From: JAGPDF01 sp964481735
GTDB lineage: Bacteria > Acidobacteriota > Thermoanaerobaculia > Multivoradales > JAGPDF01
Reading direction: 5' to 3'
DNA: 64,000 nucleotides
NCBI GenBank assembly: GCA_964481735.1
Contig: CAYZWR010000002.1
Location: 1 to 64,000, forward strand
Every line of letters starts with the position of its first letter. Position 1 is the stretch's first letter. This document shows positions 36,517-48,690 of this stretch, piece by piece. Made by a program: the position numbers and the translations under genes. The notes under the pieces were generated by a model. It made no database searches, was not told the origin of the DNA, and saw only the letters and a program-made list of their open reading frames with translations.

Positions 36517-36520
<4 letters not shown>
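36053..36520 (-). CDS. rnhA: Ribonuclease HI
   Basis: The 155-residue protein degrades RNA in RNA-DNA hybrids. IYSDGACSGNPGPGGYGVV holds the first catalytic aspartate, TTNNRMEILAVIAGLEAL the glutamate, VSDSQYVVNAIQKGW the second aspartate, and RGHDGHEENERADQLA the histidine/aspartate end. The only sensible start is TTG at 36520, overlapping the carB stop as TTGA, so it is probably translated by coupling to carB. Length is normal for bacterial RNase HI. Confidence 0.9.
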
Positions 36521-39744
<3,224 letters not shown>

Positions 39745-39811
39745 GTCGGGGAGGGATCCTATCAACCGCGCCGGCCGCAGGTCGGCGCCCGGGACGCCAT
39801 TGGCCGACGCG

Positions 39812-40915
39812 CTAGACCCGGCCGCGGCCTCCAGCCAGCCAGGCGTCGATCCGCGCGGCGGCGACCGTGGCGCCTCGCGAGGGCCCGGCCGGCGGACGGG
39901 GCAGCGCGAGGAGCTCGGGCAGCCGCTCGGTCCATTGGCCGGCCTGCAGCTCCGCCCAGCCGATCTCTCGCGCCGGCAGCCGGTCGCGAACGTAGGCCTC
40001 GAGCGTCCCCGACTCCCGGAAACCCGGGCGCGGCACGTAGAGCAGCGGGACGCCCGCGGCCAGCGACTCGGCGACGGTCGAGTAGCCGAGCTTGCCGGCG
40101 ACGACGTCGGCCGCGGCCACGAGGTCGGGATGGTGAACCGGCGAGTGATGCGGCAGCAGGCGGAGATTGCGCTCCCAGCGCTCCTCCTCGGCCGCCCCGG
40201 GCAGGACGAAGACGCACTCCTCCCGGCCGGCGAGGAGCGAGAGCCGGTCGAGCCGGTGCGCGATGCCCCCCAGCGAGACCAGGATCATCGCGCGACCCTG
40301 ATCGACGCCCAGCCGGCGGCGGACCGACGCCGGGGTGGCCTGCGGCCGGCGCGCCACCGGGGGGATCGCCGCTGCGTCGGCCGCGGGCCGGCAGGCAGGC
40401 TCGAGCTGGAGGTGGAGGTCCGCGCCGGCGTAGAGGTCGCCGAAACGCTCGATCCAGGGCGCGAAACCGGGCTCGTGCGCCGCCAGCGGCTCGTAGATCC
40501 AGTCCCAGGTGAAGTTCTCGACGAGGATCGACGGCAATCCGGCCGCGCGCGCGACCGCCAACCCGAGGGGCGAGATGTCGCAGAGCACGCCGGCGGTGTC
40601 CTCCGCCAGCAGCGCCGAAGCCAGCTCCGGCAACCTTCCGCGCCCCGCCTCGACCGACCACCACCGTTCGAGGGCCCCCAGGGTCCGCGGCAGGTCCTCC
40701 TCGACCGGGGTGCGCTGCGCCAGCCCGACGTCGCAGACGAGCTCGCGATAGCGCCAGGGAACGGTCAGCGACTCGCGGAAGAACCAGGGCGGAACCGAGG
40801 TCCAGAGGTCGACCTCGAGCTCCGGCCGCCGTTCGCCGAGCGCTTCGAGGATGGCCGCGGTGCGGGCGGCGTGGCCGAAGCCGTGCGGACTGACGAATGC
40901 GGCGAGGCGGAGCAT
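39812..40915 (-). CDS. GT28/MGT-like glycosyltransferase
   Basis: This 367-residue protein starts with LAAFVSPHGFGHAARTAAIL, the glycine-histidine-rich N-terminal loop of GT-B enzymes related to MurG and MGT. In the C-terminal half MILVSLGGIAHRLDRL and HHPDLVAAADVVAGKLGYSTVAESLAAGVPLLYVPRPGFRESG give the nucleotide-sugar site and the G-x-x-T-x-x-E-x-L helix. No membrane spans are seen. Substrate unknown; such proteins are widespread beside unrelated genes. Confidence 0.7.
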   Translation of the reverse strand: MLRLAAFVSPHGFGHAARTAAILEALGERRPELEVDLWTSVPPWFFRESLTVPWRYRELVCDVGLAQRTPVEEDLPRTLGALERWWSVEAGRGRLPELASALLAEDTAGVLCDISPLGLAVARAAGLPSILVENFTWDWIYEPLAAHEPGFAPWIERFGDLYAGADLHLQLEPACRPAADAAAIPPVARRPQATPASVRRRLGVDQGRAMILVSLGGIAHRLDRLSLLAGREECVFVLPGAAEEERWERNLRLLPHHSPVHHPDLVAAADVVAGKLGYSTVAESLAAGVPLLYVPRPGFRESGTLEAYVRDRLPAREIGWAELQAGQWTERLPELLALPRPPAGPSRGATVAAARIDAWLAGGRGRV

Positions 40916-41048
40916 CTTTTTCCAGTCTAGCTGCCCCATCGGGCGGTTCGCTCGCCACCGGCTTCTGCGGTATCCTCTGCGGGCGCCGTCGCACGGAGTC
41001 GACGGCCGCGTCCGGAACCCCCTCTCCCGACCTTCTTCGGAGCCCGTC

Positions 41049-42506
41049 ATGTCCGAACACCAGACCGCCCCCATCGCCACCGAAACCCTCGAAGCCCCCG
41101 TCGTCGAGACCGCCGTTGCGGTCGAGGGGAGCGCCGAGGCGCCGCCGGAAGCCGCCGCTCGGGCAACGGAGACCCAGCTCGCCTCGACGGAGCCGGCCCC
41201 CACGCCGGCGGCCGCGCCGTCGCCGGCCGCCGCAGTGGCCGGCCGGGGAGGCGAGAAGGGCGCCAAGGGTGAGCGCGGCGAGAAGGGGGCGAAGAAGGCG
41301 AAACGCCACCGCGCTCCGCGCCGCACCGAGGAGGAGTTCGTCGTCCCCTCGCCCGAGGAGCTCGAGGGCATCCCGAGCGACATCGTGCGCGAGGCGGTGC
41401 GCAACCAGACGGTGGTCGAGGGCAAGGTGATCGGCTGGAACCAGGGTGGATTCCACGTCGTGGTCGACGGCATCACCGGCTTCTGCCCGCGCTCCTCGAT
41501 GGAGCTCCACGGACCCAAGGAGCCGGCGCACTACCTCGATCAGAGCTACCTCTTCCGCGTCCTCCGGGTGGAGGAGAAGGGGCACCGGCTGGTCGTGTCG
41601 CACGCCGCCGTGCTGCGCGAGGAGAAGGCGCACAAGGCAGCCGAGCTGCGCGCCGCGCTCCGGGTCGGAGCGACGGTCGGCGGCCGGGTCATCTCGCTGG
41701 CCGACTTCGGCGCGTTCGTCGACCTCGGCGGCATCGAAGGGCTGATCCACGTCTCCGAGCTTCGCCGCACCCGGGTCACCCATCCCAGCGAGGTGCTCAA
41801 GGTCGGCGACGAGATCCAGGCCCAGATCGTCAAGCTGCCCAAGGGGAGCGATCGTGTCTCGTTGTCGCTCAAGGCGCTCGAGCCCGATCCCTGGAGCGGT
41901 ACGGCGGAGCGCTATCCGAACGGCGGCAAGTTCTCCGGCAAGATCCTGCGCAAGACGGAGTTCGGCTGGTTCGTCGAGCTCGAGCCGGGGGTCGAGGGCC
42001 TGCTCCATCCGTCGCAGCTCCCGCCGGGACTCAAGGCCGACGATCCCAAGCTCGCCCCCGGCGAGACGATCGAAGGCTGGGTGCGCGAGCTCGACGTGGC
42101 GCGCCACCGCATCTCGCTCTCGTTGCGCGAGACACCGGCCGGCAACCCCTGGGACGGGGTCGAGAGCAGGTACAGCGAGGGTACCCGGGTCGTCGGGACG
42201 GTCGAGAAGGTCGAGAAGTTCGGCGCCTTCATCGTCCTCGAACCGGGCCTCACCGGTCTGCTTCCCGCCTCGGAGATGGGGCTGCCGCGCGGCGCCAACG
42301 TCGGCAAGGCCTACTCGATCGGCAAGAAGGTCACCTTGCAGGTGGCCCATCTCGACGTGCGGCGCAAGCGGATCTCGCTCACCGTCGAGGGCAAGACCCT
42401 CGAGGGATCGAAGTCCGACTACCAGGCGTACATGAAGCAGGCGCGCAAGACCGACAGCCTGGGCTCGATGGCGGCGGCGCTGCAGCGCCTGCGCGAATCG
42501 CGCTAG
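41049..42506 (+). CDS. S1-domain RNA-binding protein with four S1 repeats
   Basis: This is a 485-residue protein. An acidic/Ala-Pro-rich N terminus leads into a basic Gly-Lys stretch (GEKGAKGERGEKGAKKAKRH), then four S1 domains: VVEGKVIGWNQGGFHVVV, VGGRVISLADFGAFVDLGG, FSGKILRKTEFGWFVELEP and VVGTVEKVEKFGAFIVLEPG. It resembles ribosomal protein S1-type RNA binders but has fewer repeats and an unusual leader, so it may act in RNA stability or translation of structured messages. An upstream in-frame extension has no ribosome site; CGGAG supports the ATG. Confidence 0.8.
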   Translation: MSEHQTAPIATETLEAPVVETAVAVEGSAEAPPEAAARATETQLASTEPAPTPAAAPSPAAAVAGRGGEKGAKGERGEKGAKKAKRHRAPRRTEEEFVVPSPEELEGIPSDIVREAVRNQTVVEGKVIGWNQGGFHVVVDGITGFCPRSSMELHGPKEPAHYLDQSYLFRVLRVEEKGHRLVVSHAAVLREEKAHKAAELRAALRVGATVGGRVISLADFGAFVDLGGIEGLIHVSELRRTRVTHPSEVLKVGDEIQAQIVKLPKGSDRVSLSLKALEPDPWSGTAERYPNGGKFSGKILRKTEFGWFVELEPGVEGLLHPSQLPPGLKADDPKLAPGETIEGWVRELDVARHRISLSLRETPAGNPWDGVESRYSEGTRVVGTVEKVEKFGAFIVLEPGLTGLLPASEMGLPRGANVGKAYSIGKKVTLQVAHLDVRRKRISLTVEGKTLEGSKSDYQAYMKQARKTDSLGSMAAALQRLRESR

Positions 42507-42599
42507 ACGGTTTCCGCGAAGCGGCACCGAGGCCGGATCCAGCGCTCCCGGCGGGTGCGCTCGCGGGTCCCTTCGTTCACCCGACGGAGGCGCCCGATC

Positions 42600-43814
42600 A
42601 TGAAGCGGTTGCTGATCTGCCTCGACGGCACCTGGAACAACCCGGAGATGGAGCACTCCGCCGCCGGGCGCACGCGCTACAAGCCGACCAACGTGCTCAA
42701 GATCTTCCGCGCCGTGCGCCCGAGCGGCCGGGACGGCACCGCCCAGATCACGTTCTATCTGGAGGGGGTCGGCGCCTTCGTCGGCGAGCCGACCCGATTC
42801 GCCCGCCTGCAGAAGCTCGCCGACCGCATCCTCGGCGGGGCCTTCGGGGGAGGCTTCGAGGCGCGCGTCAAGGCGGCCTACCGCTTCCTGGTCGCCAATC
42901 ACGAGCCCGGCGACGCGATCTATCTCTTCGGCTTCAGCCGTGGCGCGGCGCAGGCGCACAGCCTGGCGCGCTTCGTCGAGTGGGTGGGCGGCCTGCTCGC
43001 CAAGCCCGACGAGTACTACATCCCCGAGCTCTTCGCCGCCTTCCGGCACAGCCGGGCGCGCCCGGGGGCCGCCGCGCAGGCGATCGCGGCGATCCGCGCC
43101 CGCCGGCCGGACGATCCCGGCGCTCTGGCCGATCCGCGCCCGGTCGAGATCGAGCTGCTCGGCCTGTTCGACACCGTGCTCGCTCTCGGCTCGCGCCTGC
43201 GCGCCGACCGCGGGGAGCAGGAGGTCCCGACGGTGGAATGGCGGAACTCCTTCCATGTCGGCTCGACGCCCCCGCCGATCGTCCGCGCGGCGCGCCAGGC
43301 GCTGGCCATCGACGAGAAGCGCTGGGACTTCCGGCCGCAGATCTGGGAACGCGCCGCCTCCGCGCAGCAATCGGTCGAGCAGCGCTGGTTCCCAGGCGTC
43401 CATTCCAACATCGGCGGGGGCTACGAGCTGGATGGCCTGGCCAACTTCGCGCTCTACTGGATGCTCTCCGAGGCCAAGGCCCACGGCCTCGAGCTCGACG
43501 GCGACTACCTGGCGCATTTCCGTCCGAACCCGAGAGGGGTCCGCCCGGAGTCGCTCGGCCGCGGGATGCGCCTTCTCGAGCTGCTGCGCGGCAAGCGGGG
43601 ACAGGGGCGGAGGAGGCTCACCGCGCGCGGCGGCGCCACCCTGTCGATCGATCCGTCGGCGGTCCGATTGATGCTCGAGGATCCGACCTACCGGCCGGAC
43701 AACCTCCTCGCCGCGATCGCCGAGCGACCGGAGTTCCTCGCGGCTCTCTCCGGCTCGGAGCGTGCCGCGCTCGCCGGCCGGCTCGGCGAGCGTCCGGCGC
43801 GGCCCAGCCGCTGA
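42600..43814 (+). CDS. DUF2235 alpha/beta hydrolase
   Basis: This 404-residue protein opens with KRLLICLDGTWNNPEM, the standard start of DUF2235 proteins, and has AIYLFGFSRGAAQAHSLARF with the nucleophilic serine in GFSRGA. RWFPGVHSNIGGGYELDGLANFALYWML supplies the late histidine/aspartate region. Related proteins include type VI secretion-linked phospholipases (Tle type), but there is no T6SS gene nearby, so a housekeeping or unknown lipase role is equally likely. GGAGG precedes the ATG. Confidence 0.8.
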   Translation: MKRLLICLDGTWNNPEMEHSAAGRTRYKPTNVLKIFRAVRPSGRDGTAQITFYLEGVGAFVGEPTRFARLQKLADRILGGAFGGGFEARVKAAYRFLVANHEPGDAIYLFGFSRGAAQAHSLARFVEWVGGLLAKPDEYYIPELFAAFRHSRARPGAAAQAIAAIRARRPDDPGALADPRPVEIELLGLFDTVLALGSRLRADRGEQEVPTVEWRNSFHVGSTPPPIVRAARQALAIDEKRWDFRPQIWERAASAQQSVEQRWFPGVHSNIGGGYELDGLANFALYWMLSEAKAHGLELDGDYLAHFRPNPRGVRPESLGRGMRLLELLRGKRGQGRRRLTARGGATLSIDPSAVRLMLEDPTYRPDNLLAAIAERPEFLAALSGSERAALAGRLGERPARPSR

Positions 43815-43876
43815 GCCGCCAGCGAGCGAGCGCCGGCGGGGGATCCCGCGAGGCGAGTGCTACCATCCTCGGCGCC

Positions 43877-44920
43877 ATGGCGACGGAGTCGCGATCGGTC
43901 ACCGGCGGCGCCGACTCGCGCCTCAAACGCCGTCTCTTGCAGGGGGCGGTGGACGACAACCTGCGCGCGATCCGCAACCAGCCGCGCGGCCGGCTCTACC
44001 GCCGTCCGCCCCTGCGGCGATGGCTGCCGCTCGCCCTCGCTCTGATCGCCGTCGCGCTCGCCGCCTGGGCGATCTCCTCTCGACCGACCGGTCCCTCCGC
44101 CGGGGCGTTGCCCGACAACGCCCAGGCCGACCTCGGGCCGAGAGCGGAGGCGCCCCCTCTCGACCTCCCGGCCGCCGACGCCCGGGTGCCGACCCGGTTC
44201 CCCTCCACCGCGCTCTCGTTGCCGGTGCGCCGGATCATCCTCGACCCGGGACACGGCGGCGGCGACGAAGGGACCAAGACCCCGAACGGGCTCACTGAGA
44301 AGGACCTCACGCTCGACATCGCCCAGCGGGTCGCCCTGCGCCTGATCGACCTCGGTTTCGAGGTCTCGCTGACGCGGGAGGGGGACAGCAAGCTCTTCCT
44401 GCGCGACCGGGTGCGTTTCGCCAACGCGCGCAAGGCCGACCTCTTCCTCTCGATCCACGTCAACTGGCTGCAGGACGGCCGCGCCAACCGGGGCATCGAG
44501 ACCTACTATCTCGGCCCGTCCGACGACCCCTTCATCAGCGCCCTGGCGAGCGCCGAGAACCGCGAATCCGGCTACTCGATGGCCGACGCCAGGGCGTTGC
44601 TCGACTCGATCTACAGCGACGTGCGGCAGCAGGAGTCGCGCCGGCTGGCCCTGGCGGTCCACCGCCACCTGATCGACAGCGCCCGCCAGCTGTCGCGCGA
44701 GGTGCGCGACCGGGGCGTCCGCTCGGCGCCTTTCCTGGTGCTGGTCGAGACCGGCATGCCCGCCGTCCTGGCGGAGGTCGCCTCGCTCGCCTCGCCCGAG
44801 GAGGCGCGCCTGCTGGCCAGCGCCGACCACCGCGAGCGGATCGCGCGAGCGCTGGCCGAGGGAATTCGGGCATACTCTGCAGATACGACGGTGATCTCGG
44901 AGAGAAAGGAAGCTCGATGA
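43877..44920 (+). CDS. N-acetylmuramoyl-L-alanine amidase, membrane-anchored (Amidase_3)
   Basis: This 347-residue protein has a basic cytoplasmic N terminus, a single span at about 49-66 (WLPLALALIAVALAAWAI) and a periplasmic zinc amidase: RIILDPGHGGGDEGT (first zinc His), the NGLTEKDLTLDIAQRVAL glutamate, and DLFLSIHVNW (second His). It cuts the amide bond between MurNAc and the stem peptide. No AMIN domain is attached, but one sits in the third gene of this cluster. Its TGA overlaps the ATG of the MamK-like gene (ATGA, 44917-44920), so the two are made together. Confidence 0.85.
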   Translation: MATESRSVTGGADSRLKRRLLQGAVDDNLRAIRNQPRGRLYRRPPLRRWLPLALALIAVALAAWAISSRPTGPSAGALPDNAQADLGPRAEAPPLDLPAADARVPTRFPSTALSLPVRRIILDPGHGGGDEGTKTPNGLTEKDLTLDIAQRVALRLIDLGFEVSLTREGDSKLFLRDRVRFANARKADLFLSIHVNWLQDGRANRGIETYYLGPSDDPFISALASAENRESGYSMADARALLDSIYSDVRQQESRRLALAVHRHLIDSARQLSREVRDRGVRSAPFLVLVETGMPAVLAEVASLASPEEARLLASADHRERIARALAEGIRAYSADTTVISERKEAR

Positions 44921-45939
44921 GCGCGAAAGAGAGGACCTTGTCGGTGGGCATTGATCTCGGGACGTCGCAGAGCGCGATCGCCACCTCGAACGACGCCCGC
45001 CACGTCGTCGACAGCTACGTCGGCTGGCCGGTCGACATGGTCGCCCGCAAGGTGGTGAAGAAAGCGGTGCTGATCGGCAGCGAAGCGCTCGACAACCGCT
45101 CGGTCCTCGACCTCCATCGCCCGCTCGAGCAGGGGCTCATCAAGGAGGGGAGCGAGAAGGACATCGCCGCCGTCAAGGAGATCCTCGGCCACCTCATCGG
45201 CCTGGCGACCGAGGGGAGCAAGGAAAACCGGGTGCGGGCCGTAGTCGGCGTTCCCGCCGAGACCCAGCGGGTCAACAAGCAGCAGCTGCGCCAGGTGATG
45301 AAAGGGATGGTAGACGCCTTGATCATCGTCTCCGAGCCGTTCGCGGTGGCCTACGGCCTGGATGCGCTGCTGCACACCATGATCATCGACGTCGGCGCCG
45401 GGACCACCGACTTCTGCGTGATGAAGGGGCACTATCCCACCGAGGAGGATCAGCGGACGTTCACCAAGGCCGGCGATTCGGTCGACGACCTGCTCGCCAA
45501 GCTGATCGCCGAGCGGCACCCCGAGATCCAGTTCTCCGCCTACATGGTGCGCAGCTGGAAGGAGCAGCACGGCTACGTCGGCGAGCCCAAGGAGAAGGTG
45601 CTGGTGAGCGCTCCATCGCACGGCAAGGCGCAAAGGGTGGACATCACCGAGGAGCTGCGCATCGCCTGCGAGAGCCTGGTCGCCCCCTTCACCGAGACCA
45701 TGCTCGACCTGCTCGCGGCGGTCGAGCCGGAGTTCCAGGAGCGTGTCCGGCACAACGTCATCCTCTCGGGGCGGGGCTCGCGCATCCGCGGCCTCGACGT
45801 CGAGCTCGCCAAGGCGCTCGCCGAGCTGGGGGGCGGACGCGTGACTCTGGTCGAGGACCCGGTCTATGCCGGGGCCAACGGCGGCCTGGCGATCGCCCTC
45901 GACGCCGACGAGGCCGACTGGGAGAAGCTTTCGGCGTAG
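44917..45939 (+). CDS. mamK: MamK-like bacterial actin
   Basis: This is a 340-residue actin-fold ATPase. LSVGIDLGTSQSAIAT is phosphate loop 1, TMIIDVGAGTTDFCVMKG phosphate loop 2, and NVILSGRGSRIRGLDVEL the adenosine region. The blocks VVGVPAETQRVNKQ, SEPFAVAYGLD, TFTKAGDSVDDLL, RHPEIQF and VKEQ-like SWKEQHGYVGEP match magnetosome MamK more closely than MreB, FtsA or ParM. AAGGAAG precedes the ATG. No magnetosome genes occur around it; instead it is coupled to a peptidoglycan amidase and followed 11 bases later by a PilZ/AMIN protein. Filament formation and a cell-envelope role are inferred. Confidence 0.8.
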   Translation: MSAKERTLSVGIDLGTSQSAIATSNDARHVVDSYVGWPVDMVARKVVKKAVLIGSEALDNRSVLDLHRPLEQGLIKEGSEKDIAAVKEILGHLIGLATEGSKENRVRAVVGVPAETQRVNKQQLRQVMKGMVDALIIVSEPFAVAYGLDALLHTMIIDVGAGTTDFCVMKGHYPTEEDQRTFTKAGDSVDDLLAKLIAERHPEIQFSAYMVRSWKEQHGYVGEPKEKVLVSAPSHGKAQRVDITEELRIACESLVAPFTETMLDLLAAVEPEFQERVRHNVILSGRGSRIRGLDVELAKALAELGGGRVTLVEDPVYAGANGGLAIALDADEADWEKLSA

Positions 45940-45950
45940 ACTAGCCGGCG

Positions 45951-47324
45951 ATGATGGAGTCGGTCTTCTCCGGCGAGTTCCAACGCTCGACGCGCATGCC
46001 GCTCGACGCGGTGGTGCGCCTGCATTTCGAGGGCACCGTCGCCTATCAGAACGGCTTCGCCGCGAACGTCTCGGCGACCGGGATGTTCGTCAAGCACCCG
46101 GCCCCCCCGCAGGTCGGCACGCGACTGGTCTTCGAGTTCAACATCGGCGCGCAGCGCAAGCCGGTGCAGGGCGCCGGCGAGGTCGTCTGGGTGCGCGACC
46201 GCTATCTCGGCCCCGGTCAGCCGGCCGGCATCGGCATCCGTTTCGCGCAGATCGACGCGCAGAGCCGCGACCACATCGCCGAGGCGCTGTTCGAGTACCT
46301 CGAGCAGTCGCTGTCGGAAGAGATGCTCTCCGACGCGGACCGCGTGGCCGAGGACCTGGGCGTGCCAGCGAGCGTGGTCGCGGAGGCGACGGCCGCCCTC
46401 GGGCGGGAATCGGACTTGGGCGCCGGCGAGCTCGACACGCCGGAGCCCCTCGATCTGGCGGAGATCCCGCCGCTGCCGGCCCCCGAGCTCCCGCGGATGC
46501 CGCCTCCGGAGGCGCCCGTCGAGGAGGACAAGCACCCCTTCGAGGTCTTCTCCACGCTGGAGCAGGCCGATCCGGAGACTCGGGAGATCGTGCGTGAGGC
46601 GTTGCGCGACGAACCGGCGGAGATCGCCGGCGCGGCAGCGGTCCGCCGCGGCGGAACCTCCCCGGTGGTCTGGGCGCTGCTCGTGGTGGCCCTCGCCGGC
46701 GCGGGCTACTACGCCTGGCAGCGCTGGGGAGCCCCGCCGTCCGCCGCGGCGCCGGTGGCGGTCGCCGAGCCGCCGAAGGCCCCGGCCCCGGAACCGCTGC
46801 CGGCGGTGGCCGCCGATCGCACCCTCGCCGAGGCGGTCGGGGTCGACACCACCCGCCCGTCGCCCGCGGCCGCCCCCACCGCGCTCGCCACCGAGGCGCC
46901 GCCGGCCGACCAGCCAGCCGTCGAAACCCCGGTCGAGACGCCGCCCAGCCCGCCGCCGGCCGAGCCGCCGGCGGCCGACCTGCCGGCGGCCAAGGCGCTG
47001 CTCCGCATCGAGGCCAAAGACGAGGGCAATCTGACTCTCGTCACGCTGACCGGGGACGGCAGCTTCCGGCCCGGCGCCTTCAGCTATTCCGAGATCGGCG
47101 GCGACAATCCGCGCGTCCTGATCAAGCTCAAGGGGATGACAGCGCCGTTCCGCGGCGCGGTGGCGCCCGGCACCGCGACGTTGCGCGGCGTGCGCACCGG
47201 CTTCCACGTCACCAACGCCGGCAATGAGGTGCACGTGGTGCTCGATCTCGCCCCGGCGCAGCCCGTCAAGGTCTCCGAGCTCTCGCCCGAGGGCGACCGC
47301 CTGGTGGCCGTGCTGATGCGCTAG
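45951..47324 (+). CDS. PilZ-domain protein with transmembrane segment and periplasmic AMIN-like domain
   Basis: This 457-residue protein has a PilZ domain at about 8-120 (QRSTRMPLDAVVRLHFEG, NVSATGMFVKHP, VWVRDRYLG, GIGIRFAQID), an acidic linker, one span at about 240 (PVVWALLVVALAGAGYYAW), a long Pro/Ala linker, and a C-terminal AMIN-like beta domain (SYSEIGGDNPRVLIKLKGM, HVTNAGNEVHVVLDLAPA). The arginine pair is RSTR, one residue shorter than the usual R-x-x-x-R, so c-di-GMP binding is uncertain. The layout links cytoplasmic signal to peptidoglycan, fitting the adjacent amidase and actin. Its stop shares CTAG with DoxX. Confidence 0.75.
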   Translation: MMESVFSGEFQRSTRMPLDAVVRLHFEGTVAYQNGFAANVSATGMFVKHPAPPQVGTRLVFEFNIGAQRKPVQGAGEVVWVRDRYLGPGQPAGIGIRFAQIDAQSRDHIAEALFEYLEQSLSEEMLSDADRVAEDLGVPASVVAEATAALGRESDLGAGELDTPEPLDLAEIPPLPAPELPRMPPPEAPVEEDKHPFEVFSTLEQADPETREIVREALRDEPAEIAGAAAVRRGGTSPVVWALLVVALAGAGYYAWQRWGAPPSAAAPVAVAEPPKAPAPEPLPAVAADRTLAEAVGVDTTRPSPAAAPTALATEAPPADQPAVETPVETPPSPPPAEPPAADLPAAKALLRIEAKDEGNLTLVTLTGDGSFRPGAFSYSEIGGDNPRVLIKLKGMTAPFRGAVAPGTATLRGVRTGFHVTNAGNEVHVVLDLAPAQPVKVSELSPEGDRLVAVLMR

Positions 47325-47731
47325 CGGCCGGCGACGCGCGCCCCGATCCAGGGCAACGAGCCACGGCGCAGCCAGAGCACGCTCGCGCTGCCGACGAAGA
47401 CCAGGCAAGCCAGACCGAAGAGCAACCCGCCGTCTCCCTGCACGACGATGCCGAGCCGGGTGAGATGCGCCACCAGCGCACCCGAGATGACGCCGAGCGC
47501 GAGCAGAGCGCCGAGCGCCGCGGTGGCGGGAATCAGCAGGAGCAGGGTCGCCATCGCCTCAGCGACGCCCGAGGCGATGCGCCCCCAGGGCTCCATCCCC
47601 AGCAACGAGAAGATGTAGACCGACTCCGGCGCAGCGGTGAACTTGAAGTACAGGGTCTGCGCCAGGATCAGGGCGACCCCACCTTGACAGAACCAGCTCC
47701 AACGGCGGCCGGCGATTCCGAGCTCCTCCAT
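47321..47731 (-). CDS. DoxX-family membrane protein
   Basis: This 136-residue protein has four membrane spans. The pattern WFCQGGVALILAQTLYFKFTAAPESVYIFSLLG, ASGVAEAMATLLLLIP and ALGVISGALVAHLTRLG matches DoxX/SURF4-type quinol or thiol-linked membrane proteins. GGAGGAGAGG precedes the ATG. It lies downstream of the ECF sigma/anti-sigma pair on the same strand with 66 bases between and may belong to that transcript. Confidence 0.75.
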   Translation of the reverse strand: MEELGIAGRRWSWFCQGGVALILAQTLYFKFTAAPESVYIFSLLGMEPWGRIASGVAEAMATLLLLIPATAALGALLALGVISGALVAHLTRLGIVVQGDGGLLFGLACLVFVGSASVLWLRRGSLPWIGARVAGR

Positions 47732-47797
47732 GACGCCTCTCCTCCTCGATCCCCTGAGATGCGCACCGGCCGGGCGCCGTTTCGCCGAGTTCCGCCG

Positions 47798-48064
47798 TCA
47801 GTGGCGCGCGGCCAGGATGGCCCGCACCAGGTCCGCGGGGAGCTCGGGCACGGTCCTGCCCGCCTCGGCGTCGAGCGCGCCGCGTCCGAGCCGGATCGCC
47901 GCGCGATAGGTGGCGAGATAGGCCCGACAGGAGGGACAGCCCCCGAGGTGGCGCTCGAACTCGGCCGCCCGCTCGGCCGGCAACTCGTCCGCCACGTAGG
48001 AATCGAGGAACTCGATCAGCTCCCGGCAGGTGAGGCGGTCCCGTCCGCGCGAGGCCCGGCTCAT
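47798..48064 (-). CDS. Zinc-binding anti-sigma factor (zf-HC2)
   Basis: The 88-residue protein has the ZAS-type motif CRELIEFLDSYVADEL followed by FERHLGGCPSCRAYLATY, giving the H-x-x-x-C-x-x-C zinc site. It has no membrane span, so it is a soluble anti-sigma factor. Its ATG overlaps the stop of the sigma gene as ATGA, ensuring matched synthesis. It likely holds the sigma factor inactive until a redox or metal signal changes the zinc site. Confidence 0.85.
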   Translation of the reverse strand: MSRASRGRDRLTCRELIEFLDSYVADELPAERAAEFERHLGGCPSCRAYLATYRAAIRLGRGALDAEAGRTVPELPADLVRAILAARH

Positions 48065-48690
48065 GGCATGGCCTCCCGCAGGCGCGGATCGAGCAGTTGG
48101 CGCAGCGCCTGGCGCGCCCGGTGCAGGCGGATCTTGACCGCGTTGGGAGTGATGCCGAGCAGCTCCGCGACCTCGGCGGCGGCGAGCTCCTCGATGTCGC
48201 GCAGCAGCAGCACGGTGCGATAGGTCTCGGGCAGCCGGTCGATCGCAGCGCGCACCAGGGCGCGCACCTCGGCGCGCGCCAGCAACTGGTCCGCCCCCTC
48301 CGGCCAGGGGACGAAGGCGTCCGCTGCATGACCGTCGGCGAGGAAGACCGGGAGCAGTGGCTCGATCGACTCCTCGGGGCGCGCGCGCCCGCGGCGCAGC
48401 TTCATCAGCGCGGCGTTGACCACGATGCGGTGCAACCAGGTCCCGAGCCGGCTCTGCCCGGCGAAGCGGGGCAGACCGCGAAAGGCGAGCAGAAAGGCCT
48501 CTTGCAGGGCGTCCCGCGCGGCCTCTTCGTCGCGCAGGATGCGCCGCGCGACGGCGAGCATCCGGCCGCCGTGCGCTGCCACCAGCCGCTCGTACGCCCG
48601 CTCGTCACCGGCTCGCAAGCCGGCGACGAGCGTCGTTTCGTCGTCCTCGTGCGCGTCGCTCGCCTGCCGCTGGGTCTGCGCATCGTCCAC
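48061..48690 (-). CDS. ECF-type RNA polymerase sigma factor
   Basis: This 209-residue sigma-70-family protein has region 2 in ERAYERLVAAHGGRMLAVARRIL and DEEAARDALQEAFLLAF, and region 4 in LPETYRTVLLLRDIEELAAAEVAELLGITPNAVKIRLHRARQALRQLL. It starts at GTG with AGGAG 6 bases before. A linker of about 45 residues between the regions carries an acidic loop. It is paired with a zinc anti-sigma factor. The targets are unknown; no clear autoregulatory promoter was picked out upstream. Confidence 0.9.
   Translation of the reverse strand: MDDAQTQRQASDAHEDDETTLVAGLRAGDERAYERLVAAHGGRMLAVARRILRDEEAARDALQEAFLLAFRGLPRFAGQSRLGTWLHRIVVNAALMKLRRGRARPEESIEPLLPVFLADGHAADAFVPWPEGADQLLARAEVRALVRAAIDRLPETYRTVLLLRDIEELAAAEVAELLGITPNAVKIRLHRARQALRQLLDPRLREAMP

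Noticed and set aside
42600..43814. Type VI secretion effector locus
   Set aside because: The DUF2235 protein alone is not evidence; no vgrG, PAAR, tss or immunity gene is adjacent.
44917..45939. Magnetosome island
   Set aside because: Only the MamK-like actin is present; no mamA, mamB, mamE, mamM or similar gene is nearby.
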